A DNA stretch of 64,000 nt from assembly GCA_028284185.1 (NCBI GenBank), contig JANQSG010000017.1, positions 248,001 through 312,000 on the forward strand. The letters are read 5' to 3'. Shown one piece after another: positions 19,000-26,871 of this stretch; positions within the stretch are counted from its first letter, which is position 1; every line of letters begins with the position of its first letter. A program made the position numbers and the translations under genes. The notes under the pieces were generated by a model. That model had not been told where the DNA came from and made no database searches. It saw nothing but the letters and a program-made list of their open reading frames with translations. Source of the DNA: Kangiella sp. (lineage in GTDB: Bacteria; Pseudomonadota; Gammaproteobacteria; Enterobacterales; Kangiellaceae).

Positions 19000-19992
19000 A
19001 TGCGAATTGATTTGGGTTCACAATTTTCAGAAAAATACATATTTTTAGTATGCTTGATCGGCTCAAGCCTGCTTTTTTCTGCTTGTACCTTTGTAGAAGA
19101 TCGCAGCCATGAAGATGTGCTTATAGTTGATGCCGCAGAGTCTAAAGTTGATACCAACAAAAACACTGAACCTTCAAAACCAAACCCCGTTAGAATTCAG
19201 GAGTACTATGTACAGGCAAATGATACTCTCGGAACTATTGCCGCCAAGACCATGGGCTCACAAGATCTTTATTTGCGTTTAGCCAGCTTCAATAAAATTG
19301 ATGTGAAAAAGCCATTACATATAGGGCAGCGTTTATTAATACCCCCACGCAATTATCAACCCTCTCAACGACAAGTCACGATTTCGCCATTAAAAAGGCC
19401 CAATAATATTGCTACCAATGAGCCAGACTATTCTGAAATGAATAAATTGATTGCTGACAATAAATTCAATCAAGCCATAGACTGGGCCATTTCGCAGCCA
19501 GCTTTAAATAATTTGCCCAACTTACAAGAAATTCTGGTTAGTGCCACTACCAGCCAAGTAATGATTGAACGCTCCAAACAAAATTATGCAGAAGCATTAT
19601 TTTTAATTAATGGCTTATTAGATAACCACAGGTTTGCGGTGAGACCTAAAAATGATTTAATAACTTTGCGCTCAGAACTCTTATCAGAACAAGCCGCTTT
19701 CCAAGCGCAACAAAAGTTAAAGGCCAATAACTATTCAGAAGCATACGATGATTTGTTAATCGCCTATAAGGCTAATTCAACCTATATCACTCAGATTGAC
19801 AGTTTTATAGGCAGCCGCTCTCAAGTCACCGAACATATGCATCAAGAAGCATTAAAGCTATACCATAATCAGCAACTTGATAAAGCACTCTCCATTTGGG
19901 ATAAAATTTTAGCGATTAAACCGCAAGATGATTTGGCTTTGGTTTATAAGGATCGAGTCATCCACTTAAAGAAAAAACTCAAAGATCTTTAA
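19000..19992 (+). CDS. Lipoprotein with LysM domain and TPR-like repeats
   Basis: A 330-residue precursor with a lipoprotein signal (LLFSAC, lipidated Cys at about residue 29), one LysM module (about 66-112: YYVQANDTLGTIAAKT... GQRLLIPP) and a helical C-terminus (about 140-330) with TPR-like pairs, including LDKALSIWDKILAIKPQDD at the end. This suggests an envelope protein that holds peptidoglycan and partner proteins; no enzyme domain is seen. It is convergent with the kinase gene, with a four-base stop overlap. Confidence 0.78.
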   Translation: MRIDLGSQFSEKYIFLVCLIGSSLLFSACTFVEDRSHEDVLIVDAAESKVDTNKNTEPSKPNPVRIQEYYVQANDTLGTIAAKTMGSQDLYLRLASFNKIDVKKPLHIGQRLLIPPRNYQPSQRQVTISPLKRPNNIATNEPDYSEMNKLIADNKFNQAIDWAISQPALNNLPNLQEILVSATTSQVMIERSKQNYAEALFLINGLLDNHRFAVRPKNDLITLRSELLSEQAAFQAQQKLKANNYSEAYDDLLIAYKANSTYITQIDSFIGSRSQVTEHMHQEALKLYHNQQLDKALSIWDKILAIKPQDDLALVYKDRVIHLKKKLKDL

Positions 19993-21704
19993 TCTTGTTT
20001 ACTGGAAATCAGAATGGTTTTGTCAATTTCCTGGCTGGCTGTGACTTTATCTAACAAGCCAGAATCAACATCCATTAAAGTGATTTGTTGCGTCCGAGTA
20101 AGACCTGCAATTTTTTGAGATAGCAAATTGATTTCTTGCTCTAATCGCCCGACCTCGTCATACGCATTAATATTTAAAGATTCAGTTTCTCCATAAACGC
20201 GGATATCGTGTATTTTTTGACGACTTAAGTTAACCCTTTGAGCAAAACGCTTAGCTAGCCAGTAAATCCCGAGGAAAACCACTAAAATGATTAATAACAT
20301 CCATATAATCATAGTTAACAATGAAGAGCGAGTGGCTTGATTTAAATTGGATTTACCAATGGCTACGTTAACCCTGCCAACCTCTTTATTCTGGTAAATA
20401 ATAGGGCTATCAAAATGGTAAGCATTTTCAGAAAAACTGGATCGATCTAAATAAACGATACCATGCACCGTATTAGAAACTTCTTCATATTCTTCAGAAA
20501 TTTGATAGGCATTTTGAATTTCCAAAGGCTTGCTACTACTGGCAATCAAATCTTTTTGGTCACGAATATTTAAGTGTAGTATTTGATGGTTTTCAGCAAT
20601 TTTTTCTGTAATCGACTGTAATGATAAAGATTCTTCCAATAGCAATGGCTCAGCCGTTTCGGTAGCTATGATCTGAGTCATGGAAAATCCGTAATCAAAC
20701 ATTAACTGGGTCATTAAATCTGTTTGTTTTTTATAGACCCAAACCATTCCTAAGATCATGACTAAAAAAACTGCTGCACTGAAGGTGATAGCCCACTTTG
20801 CCCCCATCGATACAAATTTTACTGAGGCCAGTCCTTTTTGATTTTCCTGATGCTCTTTTTCCAAAGCTCCAAGTTCTTCTAATAAACTGGTAGCTGAATC
20901 ATATCTTAAGTCTGGATTCTTCTGTAACAACCTGAAAACAATACTTTGCCACACCAAGCCCGCTTCTGAATTCAGATGTAATGGCTCAGGATTTTGTTGT
21001 AATACTGCTTGTAACATGGCTGCATGATTAATGGCTTTGAAAGGCAGCTCGCCTTTAGAAGCTTGGTATAAAATAACACCCAATGAATAAAAATCCGTTT
21101 TATTGTCTATCCCTTGTCCAGTAATCTGCTCAGGCGACATATAAGCAGGCGTTCCCATAACTTTATCTTCTGCTATAGCAACTCCCTCCTCATTAGCCGA
21201 AGAGGATTGTTCTTCTAGGAAACCACTTTCTATTTTTGCAATGCCAAAATCGGTAATCTTGAAATTCTTTCCATCATCAATAACAAAAATATTCTCTGGC
21301 TTAAGATCCCGATGCACCACGCCTTGACGGTGCGCATACTCTAAAGCTTCCGTTAATTTTCTTGCTAATTTAATGAGAGTTCCTAAGTCCAATGGACTAT
21401 GCTGGAATAAATACTCATCCAGAGTTTCTCCATCCAACAATTCCATGGCAATAAAAGGGCGGCCATTCCAGATACCAGTATCATAAATAGTAACAATCGA
21501 AGGGTGGCCTAACCTGCCAGCAGACTTTGCTTCACTAATAAATAGCTGTCGATATTCATCTTTTTCTATTAATTCATGCTTAAGCAATTTAATAGCCAGG
21601 TGACGGCCAATATCCGGATCTTCAGCCTGATAGACAACCGACATGGCGCCGCGACCAAGCTCTTTTATAATTTTATAGCGGCCAATATAAGTTGCTTCAG
21701 ACAT
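19989..21704 (-). CDS. Membrane Ser/Thr protein kinase with periplasmic sensor and C-terminal HAMP-like segment
   Basis: A Hanks-type kinase: glycine loop GRGAMSVVY (18-26), catalytic Lys39, HRDLKPEN (131-138), DFG (152-154) and an activation segment ending GTPAYMSPE. The kinase domain (about 8-280) is followed by a membrane helix (303-325), a periplasmic region (about 326-460), a second helix (461-483) and a HAMP-like/coiled segment (484-540), ending in a short tail with several Ser/Thr. The order kinase-TM-sensor-TM-HAMP is unusual. It is last in a leftward operon after a PP2C phosphatase and an FHA protein, so kinase, phosphatase and phosphothreonine reader are encoded together. No type VI secretion gene is near, arguing against a PpkA role. 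Confidence 0.88.
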   Translation of the reverse strand: MSEATYIGRYKIIKELGRGAMSVVYQAEDPDIGRHLAIKLLKHELIEKDEYRQLFISEAKSAGRLGHPSIVTIYDTGIWNGRPFIAMELLDGETLDEYLFQHSPLDLGTLIKLARKLTEALEYAHRQGVVHRDLKPENIFVIDDGKNFKITDFGIAKIESGFLEEQSSSANEEGVAIAEDKVMGTPAYMSPEQITGQGIDNKTDFYSLGVILYQASKGELPFKAINHAAMLQAVLQQNPEPLHLNSEAGLVWQSIVFRLLQKNPDLRYDSATSLLEELGALEKEHQENQKGLASVKFVSMGAKWAITFSAAVFLVMILGMVWVYKKQTDLMTQLMFDYGFSMTQIIATETAEPLLLEESLSLQSITEKIAENHQILHLNIRDQKDLIASSSKPLEIQNAYQISEEYEEVSNTVHGIVYLDRSSFSENAYHFDSPIIYQNKEVGRVNVAIGKSNLNQATRSSLLTMIIWMLLIILVVFLGIYWLAKRFAQRVNLSRQKIHDIRVYGETESLNINAYDEVGRLEQEINLLSQKIAGLTRTQQITLMDVDSGLLDKVTASQEIDKTILISSKQD

Positions 21705-21717
21705 CTAGAATAGAAAC

Positions 21718-22266
21718 TTAAATCAAGAAAAGAATTACAACAATAATAGCCAATACCGCAAGCACCGCTGCAGAAAATGCAAACCAATTTACCGGCGCTT
21801 TTTCTTTGACTTCAACCACTTCAGATTGATTGACTAAAGTAAACAAAAACTCCGTATGTCCTATGTGAATGCGATCACCGAAGGATAAAACTCTATCAGT
21901 AATTTTTTCACCATTGACAATAGTACCATTAGAAGATAGCAAATTTAAGATTTTCCACTGTCCACCCTGATAAGTGATTTGAGCATGAGTAGCCGATGCT
22001 GCTGGGTCATAAATAGTAACGGAATTTCCATTACCACGACCAATAATATTCTTTTTATCCTGCTCTAAAATAAATTGCTCACCAACATGAGGTTTGGTGG
22101 TTGCAACTAATGCTGGAACCTTGTCGCCATCACCTTCTTGTCGCTGAATTTCTTCAGCAATCATTTTTTCTACTTTTTTAGAATCAAATACTAGAGTGCC
22201 TTGCGGCCCAGCCTTATCTTCGCGATAAGGATTAGCTGCAGGCTGATTTTTTTTCTCATTTGTCAT
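21718..22266 (-). CDS. FHA-domain protein with C-terminal membrane anchor
   Basis: A 182-residue protein. Residues about 62-145 form an FHA phosphothreonine-binding domain: GRGNGNSVTIYDPAASATHAQI holds the core GR...S..H signature, followed by LLSSNGTIVNG. The C-terminal 20 residues are a single hydrophobic helix, so the protein is tail-anchored with the FHA domain in the cytoplasm. It sits between the PP2C gene (5-base gap) and the kinase (13-base gap); binding of the kinase's own phosphorylated tail or substrate is inferred. Confidence 0.87.
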   Translation of the reverse strand: MTNEKKNQPAANPYREDKAGPQGTLVFDSKKVEKMIAEEIQRQEGDGDKVPALVATTKPHVGEQFILEQDKKNIIGRGNGNSVTIYDPAASATHAQITYQGGQWKILNLLSSNGTIVNGEKITDRVLSFGDRIHIGHTEFLFTLVNQSEVVEVKEKAPVNWFAFSAAVLAVLAIIVVILFLI

Positions 22267-22271
22267 AATAC

Positions 22272-23072
22272 TTAGCCTTTCTTAAATTTTTCAAGCCAAC
22301 TAAAAAGCTGAACCATCAATGCACTGCGGGATTTCTTTTCCGGTTCGGTAACTGGCGAGTCAATTAAAATTAAAGATAAGTTATCCTTACCCCCATTTCG
22401 ACATGCCATTTCAATCAGTTGCTCAATTTTTGCTTGATTATCCCGTGTTTGTTTCAAACAATTAACAATATCTTCTTCACTAACCTCTTCATATAAACCA
22501 TCACTGGCAACCAGGATCTGCTCTCCATATTGCCATGGATTTTTAATTAATCCGATATCCAGTTGATGCTGATCTTCAATACCAAGACATTGAGTAATGA
22601 CGTGTCTTTTAGGGTGATCCCTGGCTTCTTCGGGTTTTAACAAGCCAGCATTAACAAGCTTCTGAACCAGCGTATGATCTTCGGTTAGTTGAGTCAGCTG
22701 CTCTTCCTGGCTGTTCCATAAATAAGCTCGACTATCGCCAACCCAGGCAATTTCATACTCATTAGCCTGAGAAAGCAGAGTCACTACAGTTGCGCCACGA
22801 TCTTCTGTCTCATGTTTATTATATGCTTTAATCACTGAATGAGCAGAATGAACCGCAGTTCGCAGATTTCTGCCTAATTTGATGGACTTACTAACCTCAT
22901 CCACCACAAACTGGCTGGCCTGCTCGCCCTGAGTCAAACCTCCCACCCCGTCAGATAAAATCCACAACCCCATTTCTGCGGATGCAAAAACCTTATCATC
23001 ATTAGTTCGGCGCTCGATTCCCTGATGGGACATCATGGCATAGTTAATTTTTGATAGACTTGAATTTGACAT
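22272..23072 (-). CDS. PP2C-family Ser/Thr protein phosphatase
   Basis: A 266-residue PPM/PP2C phosphatase with the metal-binding motifs RRTNDDK, LSDGVGG, GDSRAYLW, ASDGLYEEVS and GGKDNLSLI. It probably reverses the adjacent kinase. The open frame extends further right to 23321, but that part would run antisense through ssrA, so the true start is one of two tandem ATGs at 23075 and 23072. A strong GGGGAGGT site ends just before them; ATG 23072 has the better, though still short, spacing. The ribosome site lies in a 14-base dyad (see separate entry). Confidence 0.9.
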   Translation of the reverse strand: MSNSSLSKINYAMMSHQGIERRTNDDKVFASAEMGLWILSDGVGGLTQGEQASQFVVDEVSKSIKLGRNLRTAVHSAHSVIKAYNKHETEDRGATVVTLLSQANEYEIAWVGDSRAYLWNSQEEQLTQLTEDHTLVQKLVNAGLLKPEEARDHPKRHVITQCLGIEDQHQLDIGLIKNPWQYGEQILVASDGLYEEVSEEDIVNCLKQTRDNQAKIEQLIEMACRNGGKDNLSLILIDSPVTEPEKKSRSALMVQLFSWLEKFKKG

Positions 23073-23075
23073 CAT

Positions 23076-23089
23076 ACCTCCCCGGAGGT
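23076..23089 (-). promoter_or_regulatory. Dyad covering the ribosome binding site of the PP2C gene
   Basis: On the coding strand the sequence is ACCTCCGGGGAGGT, directly followed by ATGATG. The two arms are complementary, so the ribosome site can fold into a 5-bp stem with a CGGG loop and hide itself. This could damp or regulate translation of the phosphatase-FHA-kinase operon; it may also be a chance dyad. Confidence 0.5.
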
Positions 23090-23175
23090 GAGATTTTATC
23101 TGCTTGATATTTTTATAAACGTTAACTAAACCACAAATTGAAATCAAGAATTGAAAACCAATTCCTTGAAATAGC

Positions 23176-23203
23176 TTGCCTAGACTACCATATAGCCTAT
23201 AAT
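23176..23203 (+). promoter_or_regulatory. Probable sigma70 promoter of ssrA
   Basis: TTGCCT at 23176-23181 and a perfect TATAAT at 23198-23203, 16 bases apart, place a transcription start about 10-12 bases before or at the first G of the tmRNA at 23215. Confidence 0.75.
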
Positions 23204-23214
23204 CCACACAATCT

Positions 23215-23563
23215 GGGGGCGACATGGCTTCGACGTGGGTTACGAACCTTTGGGTGCATGTCGAGATGTTAGCGAATCTCGTAAAATCAAAGCTAAAAAC
23301 TATAGTTGCAAACGAAGACAACTACGCTTTAGCCGCTTAATCGGCTAACTGTCGCCTCTGAGCGTCCTTGGTAGGAGCCCGACAGTCATTACAGGGACTA
23401 GCAGGTAACTGTGCTCGGCAGCCAACTGTGAAACTTTCCTCGAGATCGTCTGGCTAAGCCTGCCCATCGGCTCCAGTTAGATTAAATTAAAGATGGAACT
23501 AAACATGTAGAGCCTTAAGCAGAGGATTCGCGGACGGGGGTTCGATTCCCCCCGCCTCCACCA
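23215..23563 (+). ncRNA. ssrA: Transfer-messenger RNA (tmRNA)
   Basis: The 5' end GGGGGCGACATGGCTTCGAC and the 3' end GGTTCGATTC...GCCTCCACCA form the tRNA-like domain: GGGGGC pairs with GCCUCC in the acceptor stem and CCA is encoded. The mRNA-like part begins with the resume codon GCA at 23308 and reads ANEDNYALAA before TAA at 23338-23340; with the alanine brought by the tRNA domain the tag is AANEDNYALAA, one transposed acidic pair away from that of E. coli (AANDENYALAA). About 349 nucleotides, one-piece form. It is preceded by a good promoter and followed by a terminator. The partner SmpB gene is nearby. Confidence 0.98.
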
Positions 23564-23572
23564 ACCGACAAT

Positions 23573-23600
23573 AAGCCTCTAAAAAACCAGAGGCTTTTCC
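23573..23600 (+). terminator. Intrinsic terminator of ssrA
   Basis: AAGCCTCT (23573-23580) and AGAGGCTT (23589-23596) form a stem with an 8-base loop, followed by TT. It begins ten bases after the CCA end of the tmRNA. Confidence 0.85.
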
Positions 23601-24156
23601 GAAGCACCCTTTCCAAAACTAAAAGCTTTCCTTGATTGAGTCATCAGAAATGAGTTTTATTGTTTAACTGGGTTAGCCTCATACTCAGGTTTGTATTAAT
23701 GCTTACCCGATAGATTTGGTTTGGAAAATCATCTTGAGAAAGATTTGATTAATTTTTCAGGATCAATCGACTCTTTAAAAATCTCAGCAATAACAATATC
23801 ACTGATACAGGTAGATCTTGAATTAAATGCTATAAGACGCTTTCTATACACAATATGCACTATACCTGATTTTATTGTATAGAAGATATATTCTCACCAT
23901 ACCCTATGCCCTTATCTAGACTTGCTAACAAACAATAGCCTCACAAAACCTCAAATTATCAATCTGATAGAACCAAGTCTTTTTTATATCTTTTAATGCA
24001 TATTTGCATCAACATCAATTCAAATCTGCATGAAATTGTAAAATCCTTCCAATTGTTAAAAAAAATCATTAAGTTCAGTAGAATTTATTTTTTATTTTGG
24101 TAGCTTATTAGAAGAAGGTTTAAAGATCGTTTCTTATCATACAAAAGGAGTTCATT
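23601..24156. other. AT-rich intergenic region behind ssrA
   Basis: About 550 bases with no confident gene. On the minus strand an open frame without ATG runs from 23893 to a stop at 23729-23731 and reads like protein (a GTG at 23860 could start it; contains RKRLIAFNSRS and IAEIFKESIDPEKL). This may be the remnant of a gene; a competing open frame exists on the plus strand over the same bases. No integrase, repeat array or RNA gene recognised. Confidence 0.35.
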
Positions 24157-24378
24157 ATGAAAAAAATTTTATTACTTATCCCTTTCTGCCTAGCAATTAA
24201 CTGGTCGGCAAATGCAAGGCAAGACGAATGCTGGGTAACTAACGTCACCGTTGGGGATGGTTTTTCTCAAGAAACTCAGTGGAATTCATGTACAGGTGAT
24301 TGGTTTATATTAACCACTTGGGATGATGGAAGCACTGACTACTGGGACAGCTATGGTTTATTTGCACATAATCCATAG
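24157..24378 (+). CDS. Small Trp-rich exported protein, unrecognised
   Basis: A 73-residue precursor with a clear signal peptide (MKKILLLIPFCLAINWSANA, cleavage at about 20) and a mature part of about 53 residues with five tryptophans, two cysteines (one disulfide possible) and many acidic residues. A strong AAGGAG sits at good distance before the ATG, so the gene is real. I do not recognise the family. It is followed after 59 bases by a second gene with an equally strong ribosome site, probably in one transcript. Composition is AT-rich compared with flanking housekeeping genes. Confidence 0.7.
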   Translation: MKKILLLIPFCLAINWSANARQDECWVTNVTVGDGFSQETQWNSCTGDWFILTTWDDGSTDYWDSYGLFAHNP

Positions 24379-24437
24379 CTGGTAAAATCAAGCCCTGAAA
24401 AATAATTTTGGGGCATTTAAATTTATAAGGAGGTAAC

Positions 24438-25079
24438 GTGCATAAAACAGCAATAATTTTATTATCTATAACACTTTTTATAGTAATAATTAAATTCTTT
24501 ACATCTGATAATGGGAGAGAAAATAGCAAATCTATGGCCATAGAACAGCAAGTGCTAATAAATGATAAGAAAGCAGAGAAAATAACAGAATCTAAAAATA
24601 GCCCTTCCTCATTAAAACAAAAAAACACGGCAAATATCAACAAAGAAAACAATCTAGAAAAAAGCAAATACAAAACATTTGGCAATCACTTGGTAAATAA
24701 TCTAGCAAAGTCTGGGAGACAAATAACAAGTAATATTAAAAATGATTACATTAGTCAGCCTAGAAATATTTCATGGGCCGACAAAACTGAGCAAAAAATA
24801 TACAATTACTACAACAATAGTAACTTAATTAGTGTAGCAAATCTAACATCTCTGGAATGTAAGACTACGGTTTGCAAAGCAGTTTTTCATCCGTACGAAT
24901 CAAATCCATCTAAACCTAATCAATCATTAATACAATTAGCAAAAATGACTATAGACTCTCATGAGAACCAATATTTCAAAATGAATCGAATTCTTTCTAA
25001 ACACAAAGATTCAAATATTATAATTAGTAAGAATGCATTGGTAGTAACATTAAAGCAGGAAGTGAAAGCTTTAACCTAA
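24438..25079 (+). CDS. Membrane-anchored or exported protein, unrecognised
   Basis: A 213-residue protein starting at a GTG preceded by AAGGAGG. Residues about 4-22 are a hydrophobic helix that may be an uncleaved anchor or signal; residues 30-110 are Lys/Asn/Ser-rich and probably disordered; the last 100 residues form a compact part with a Cys pair (LECKTTVCKAVFHP). The layout (anchor, linker, small domain with a CxxxxC-type disulfide) is seen in some gammaproteobacterial envelope proteins of unknown role. Very AT-rich; likely co-transcribed with the small protein before it. Confidence 0.65.
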   Translation: MHKTAIILLSITLFIVIIKFFTSDNGRENSKSMAIEQQVLINDKKAEKITESKNSPSSLKQKNTANINKENNLEKSKYKTFGNHLVNNLAKSGRQITSNIKNDYISQPRNISWADKTEQKIYNYYNNSNLISVANLTSLECKTTVCKAVFHPYESNPSKPNQSLIQLAKMTIDSHENQYFKMNRILSKHKDSNIIISKNALVVTLKQEVKALT

Positions 25080-25227
25080 CAATATCAATCAAACATAAAA
25101 ACAATTAGAACTGCTCCGCTCCACCAATAAACAATTTAAGTCAGTGATAATCTAACCATTCACAGAAGTTAATTTCGATTTATGCTAGAGTTACTTAGCA
25201 CAGTGCAAATTAATCAAGGAGTGAGTA

Positions 25228-25491
25228 ATGTTAAATAAGTTTATTTTTATCCCCATTTTCTTTTCTGCTCTAATCGCAACCAGTACTAGCTCTGCTTATG
25301 CAAATTGCAAAAATGAAGTTGATGCTTTTAAAAAAGCCCAAGATGCTCGAAACAAAGCCTGTAACGCAGCTTCAAAGAAGCTTAAAAATAAATCTCTAAA
25401 AGAGATAAAACAAGGCGACTCTATATGCAAACAAAAAGTAAAGCAGTTGGCTGCAGCTGAAAAAAAAATGCGAAAGTGTTCTTCCAAATAA
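25228..25491 (+). CDS. Small Lys-rich exported protein with four cysteines, unrecognised
   Basis: An 87-residue precursor with a signal peptide (cleavage likely after AYA at about 25) and a basic, helical mature part of about 60 residues. Cysteines at about 27, 44, 67 and 83 are spaced as in a helical hairpin closed by two disulfides. AAGGAGTG precedes the ATG at proper distance. No known family. A periplasmic binding or structural role is possible, but nothing in the sequence defines it. Confidence 0.6.
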   Translation: MLNKFIFIPIFFSALIATSTSSAYANCKNEVDAFKKAQDARNKACNAASKKLKNKSLKEIKQGDSICKQKVKQLAAAEKKMRKCSSK

Positions 25492-25585
25492 ATCTATAGC
25501 AATAGCCCTGTATTAATTGTAGGACTATTGCCTCTCTTCTATTTCCTTCAATTTTTTTAATCATCAGAGGCATCGTCAATCTATA

Positions 25586-25610
25586 AAAAAGGAGGCTTTC
25601 GCCTCCTTCT
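25586..25610 (-). terminator. Intrinsic terminator of the DUF3016 gene
   Basis: Read leftward: AAGGAGGC, loop GAAA, GCCTCCTT, then a T run. It lies about 20 bases past the stop of the DUF3016 gene. In the rightward direction the T run is weak, so it mainly ends leftward transcripts. Confidence 0.85.
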
Positions 25611-25631
25611 GGTTGTCAGGATTTCCTTATC

Positions 25632-26153
25632 TCATTTACTTGCCACTTGTTGAGAGAAAGTAGTATCAAACCACTCTTTTAGCATACGCTTTTCATAGCC
25701 TAAATGATCGCGTGTTATCTTTCTGGAGTGTATTTTATCTTGAAAGCCCATATCTTTAATGGTTTCATCGCCTGATATCAAAACTTTGCCATTGGCATCC
25801 GTTAAACGATAGCTAAAGCTAATTTGAGGGAAATCTATTCGCTTAGTCACTCGAAAATCACGAACACTATTAATGCCGTGAGCATAACCAGGCAATACCT
25901 TTCCTGCTAAATCTAAATCGGTCACATTTAGCCATAACTTTTGACCTTCAGGCAAAACTTGAGAAAGCTTATCTAAATGCTGCTCTAATTGTTTAAATAC
26001 TCTTTGCTGAAATTTTCTCTGTGACTCATCAGCAGCTTCTATATCTCGGTATGCTTGTGGATCTTGCCAACTAATCTTTGAATCCGCAGATACAGAAAAG
26101 GCTAAACCTATACCTAAAATCATTGCTGTTAATTTTTTCATCTCAATCACCAT
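25632..26153 (-). CDS. DUF3016 family exported protein
   Basis: A 173-residue precursor with a signal peptide (MKKLTAMILGIGLAFSVSA) and a mature domain that matches DUF3016: ISWQDPQAYRDIEAADESQ, LWLNVTDLDLAGKV and the conserved DMGF...ITRDHLGYEKRMLKEWFD near the end. Function unknown; periplasmic. AAAGG six bases before the ATG at 26153 supports that start; an ATG at 26141 would give a tighter signal peptide. Single gene with its own terminator. Confidence 0.82.
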   Translation of the reverse strand: MVIEMKKLTAMILGIGLAFSVSADSKISWQDPQAYRDIEAADESQRKFQQRVFKQLEQHLDKLSQVLPEGQKLWLNVTDLDLAGKVLPGYAHGINSVRDFRVTKRIDFPQISFSYRLTDANGKVLISGDETIKDMGFQDKIHSRKITRDHLGYEKRMLKEWFDTTFSQQVASK

Positions 26154-26216
26154 TTATTACCTTTACTAAGTTTGACAGCGCGAAACTAGAAAAAGTTACA
26201 TTTGTTTAAGTATAAA

Positions 26217-26245
26217 CAAAAAAAGCGCCCGAAGACGCCTTTTTA
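26217..26245 (-). terminator. Intrinsic terminator of the cytochrome b561-YceI operon
   Basis: Read leftward: AAAGGCGTC, UUCG-type loop, GGCGCTTTT and further T bases. It begins 15 bases after the yceI stop. Confidence 0.75.
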
Positions 26246-26259
26246 TTCTGAAATTAATA

Positions 26260-26853
26260 TTATTGTTTGATACCTTCGACCGAAATCGTCAATTCTACTT
26301 CGGCAGTATCAGGTCCTAATTTTTTGGTAAGATCCAAGCCAAAATCAGCAGGTTTGATAGTCACTTTACCTTCAAAACCATGGCGATAACCACCCCACGG
26401 ATCTTTACCACCACCTATGTTGATCACATCGACTTCTACAGGCATCGTTTTACCGAAGAAAGTTAAATCACCTTTCATCACACCACCGGTCTTACTTGGC
26501 ACAAAGCTGATACTTTTAAAACTGGCAGTTGCATATTTTTTAACATTCAAAAAATCATCTGAACGAATATGCTTGTCACGATCTGCATGATTCGAATCCA
26601 CGCTGTTCATATCAATGGTCATTTCGATAGAACTTGCTTCTGGCTTTTTCGCATCATATTCGAAAGTTCCTGAAAAACTATTAAAGTTACCGTATAACCA
26701 ACTATAGCCAAGATGCTTTACTCGGAACTGTACAAATGCATGCGCTCCCATAGTGTTATCATCAATTTTATAGGTATCAGCCAACACTGATGTCGGAACA
26801 ACACCAATCACGACCAATACAGATGTCGCAAAACCCAATAGTAATTTTTTCAT
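26260..26853 (-). CDS. yceI: YceI family periplasmic protein
   Basis: A 197-residue precursor with a signal peptide (cleavage after VLA at about 26) and the YceI lipocalin-like domain: YKIDDNTMGAHAFVQFRVKHLGYSW, TIDMNSVDSNHADRDKHIRSDDFL, FEGKVTIKPADFGL. The family binds polyisoprenoid lipids in some members. The ATG at 26853 follows AGAGGG at good distance. It lies 18 bases downstream of a cytochrome b561 gene, the usual pairing for this family, which suggests an envelope role linked to quinones. Confidence 0.92.
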   Translation of the reverse strand: MKKLLLGFATSVLVVIGVVPTSVLADTYKIDDNTMGAHAFVQFRVKHLGYSWLYGNFNSFSGTFEYDAKKPEASSIEMTIDMNSVDSNHADRDKHIRSDDFLNVKKYATASFKSISFVPSKTGGVMKGDLTFFGKTMPVEVDVINIGGGKDPWGGYRHGFEGKVTIKPADFGLDLTKKLGPDTAEVELTISVEGIKQ

Positions 26854-26871
26854 CAAAAACCCTCTTGTTAG

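Noticed and set aside
19989..23072. Type VI secretion threonine phosphorylation pathway (PpkA/PppA/Fha)
   Set aside because: No type VI structural gene in the window, and the kinase architecture differs from PpkA.
23073..23321. N-terminal extension of the PP2C frame
   Set aside because: It runs antisense through the tmRNA gene and has no homology; the strong ribosome site lies at 23077-23083.
25586..25610. GGAGGC/GCCTCC near 25.6 kb as a second copy of the ssrA 3' end
   Set aside because: It is one arm of a terminator hairpin with no CCA end or further match.
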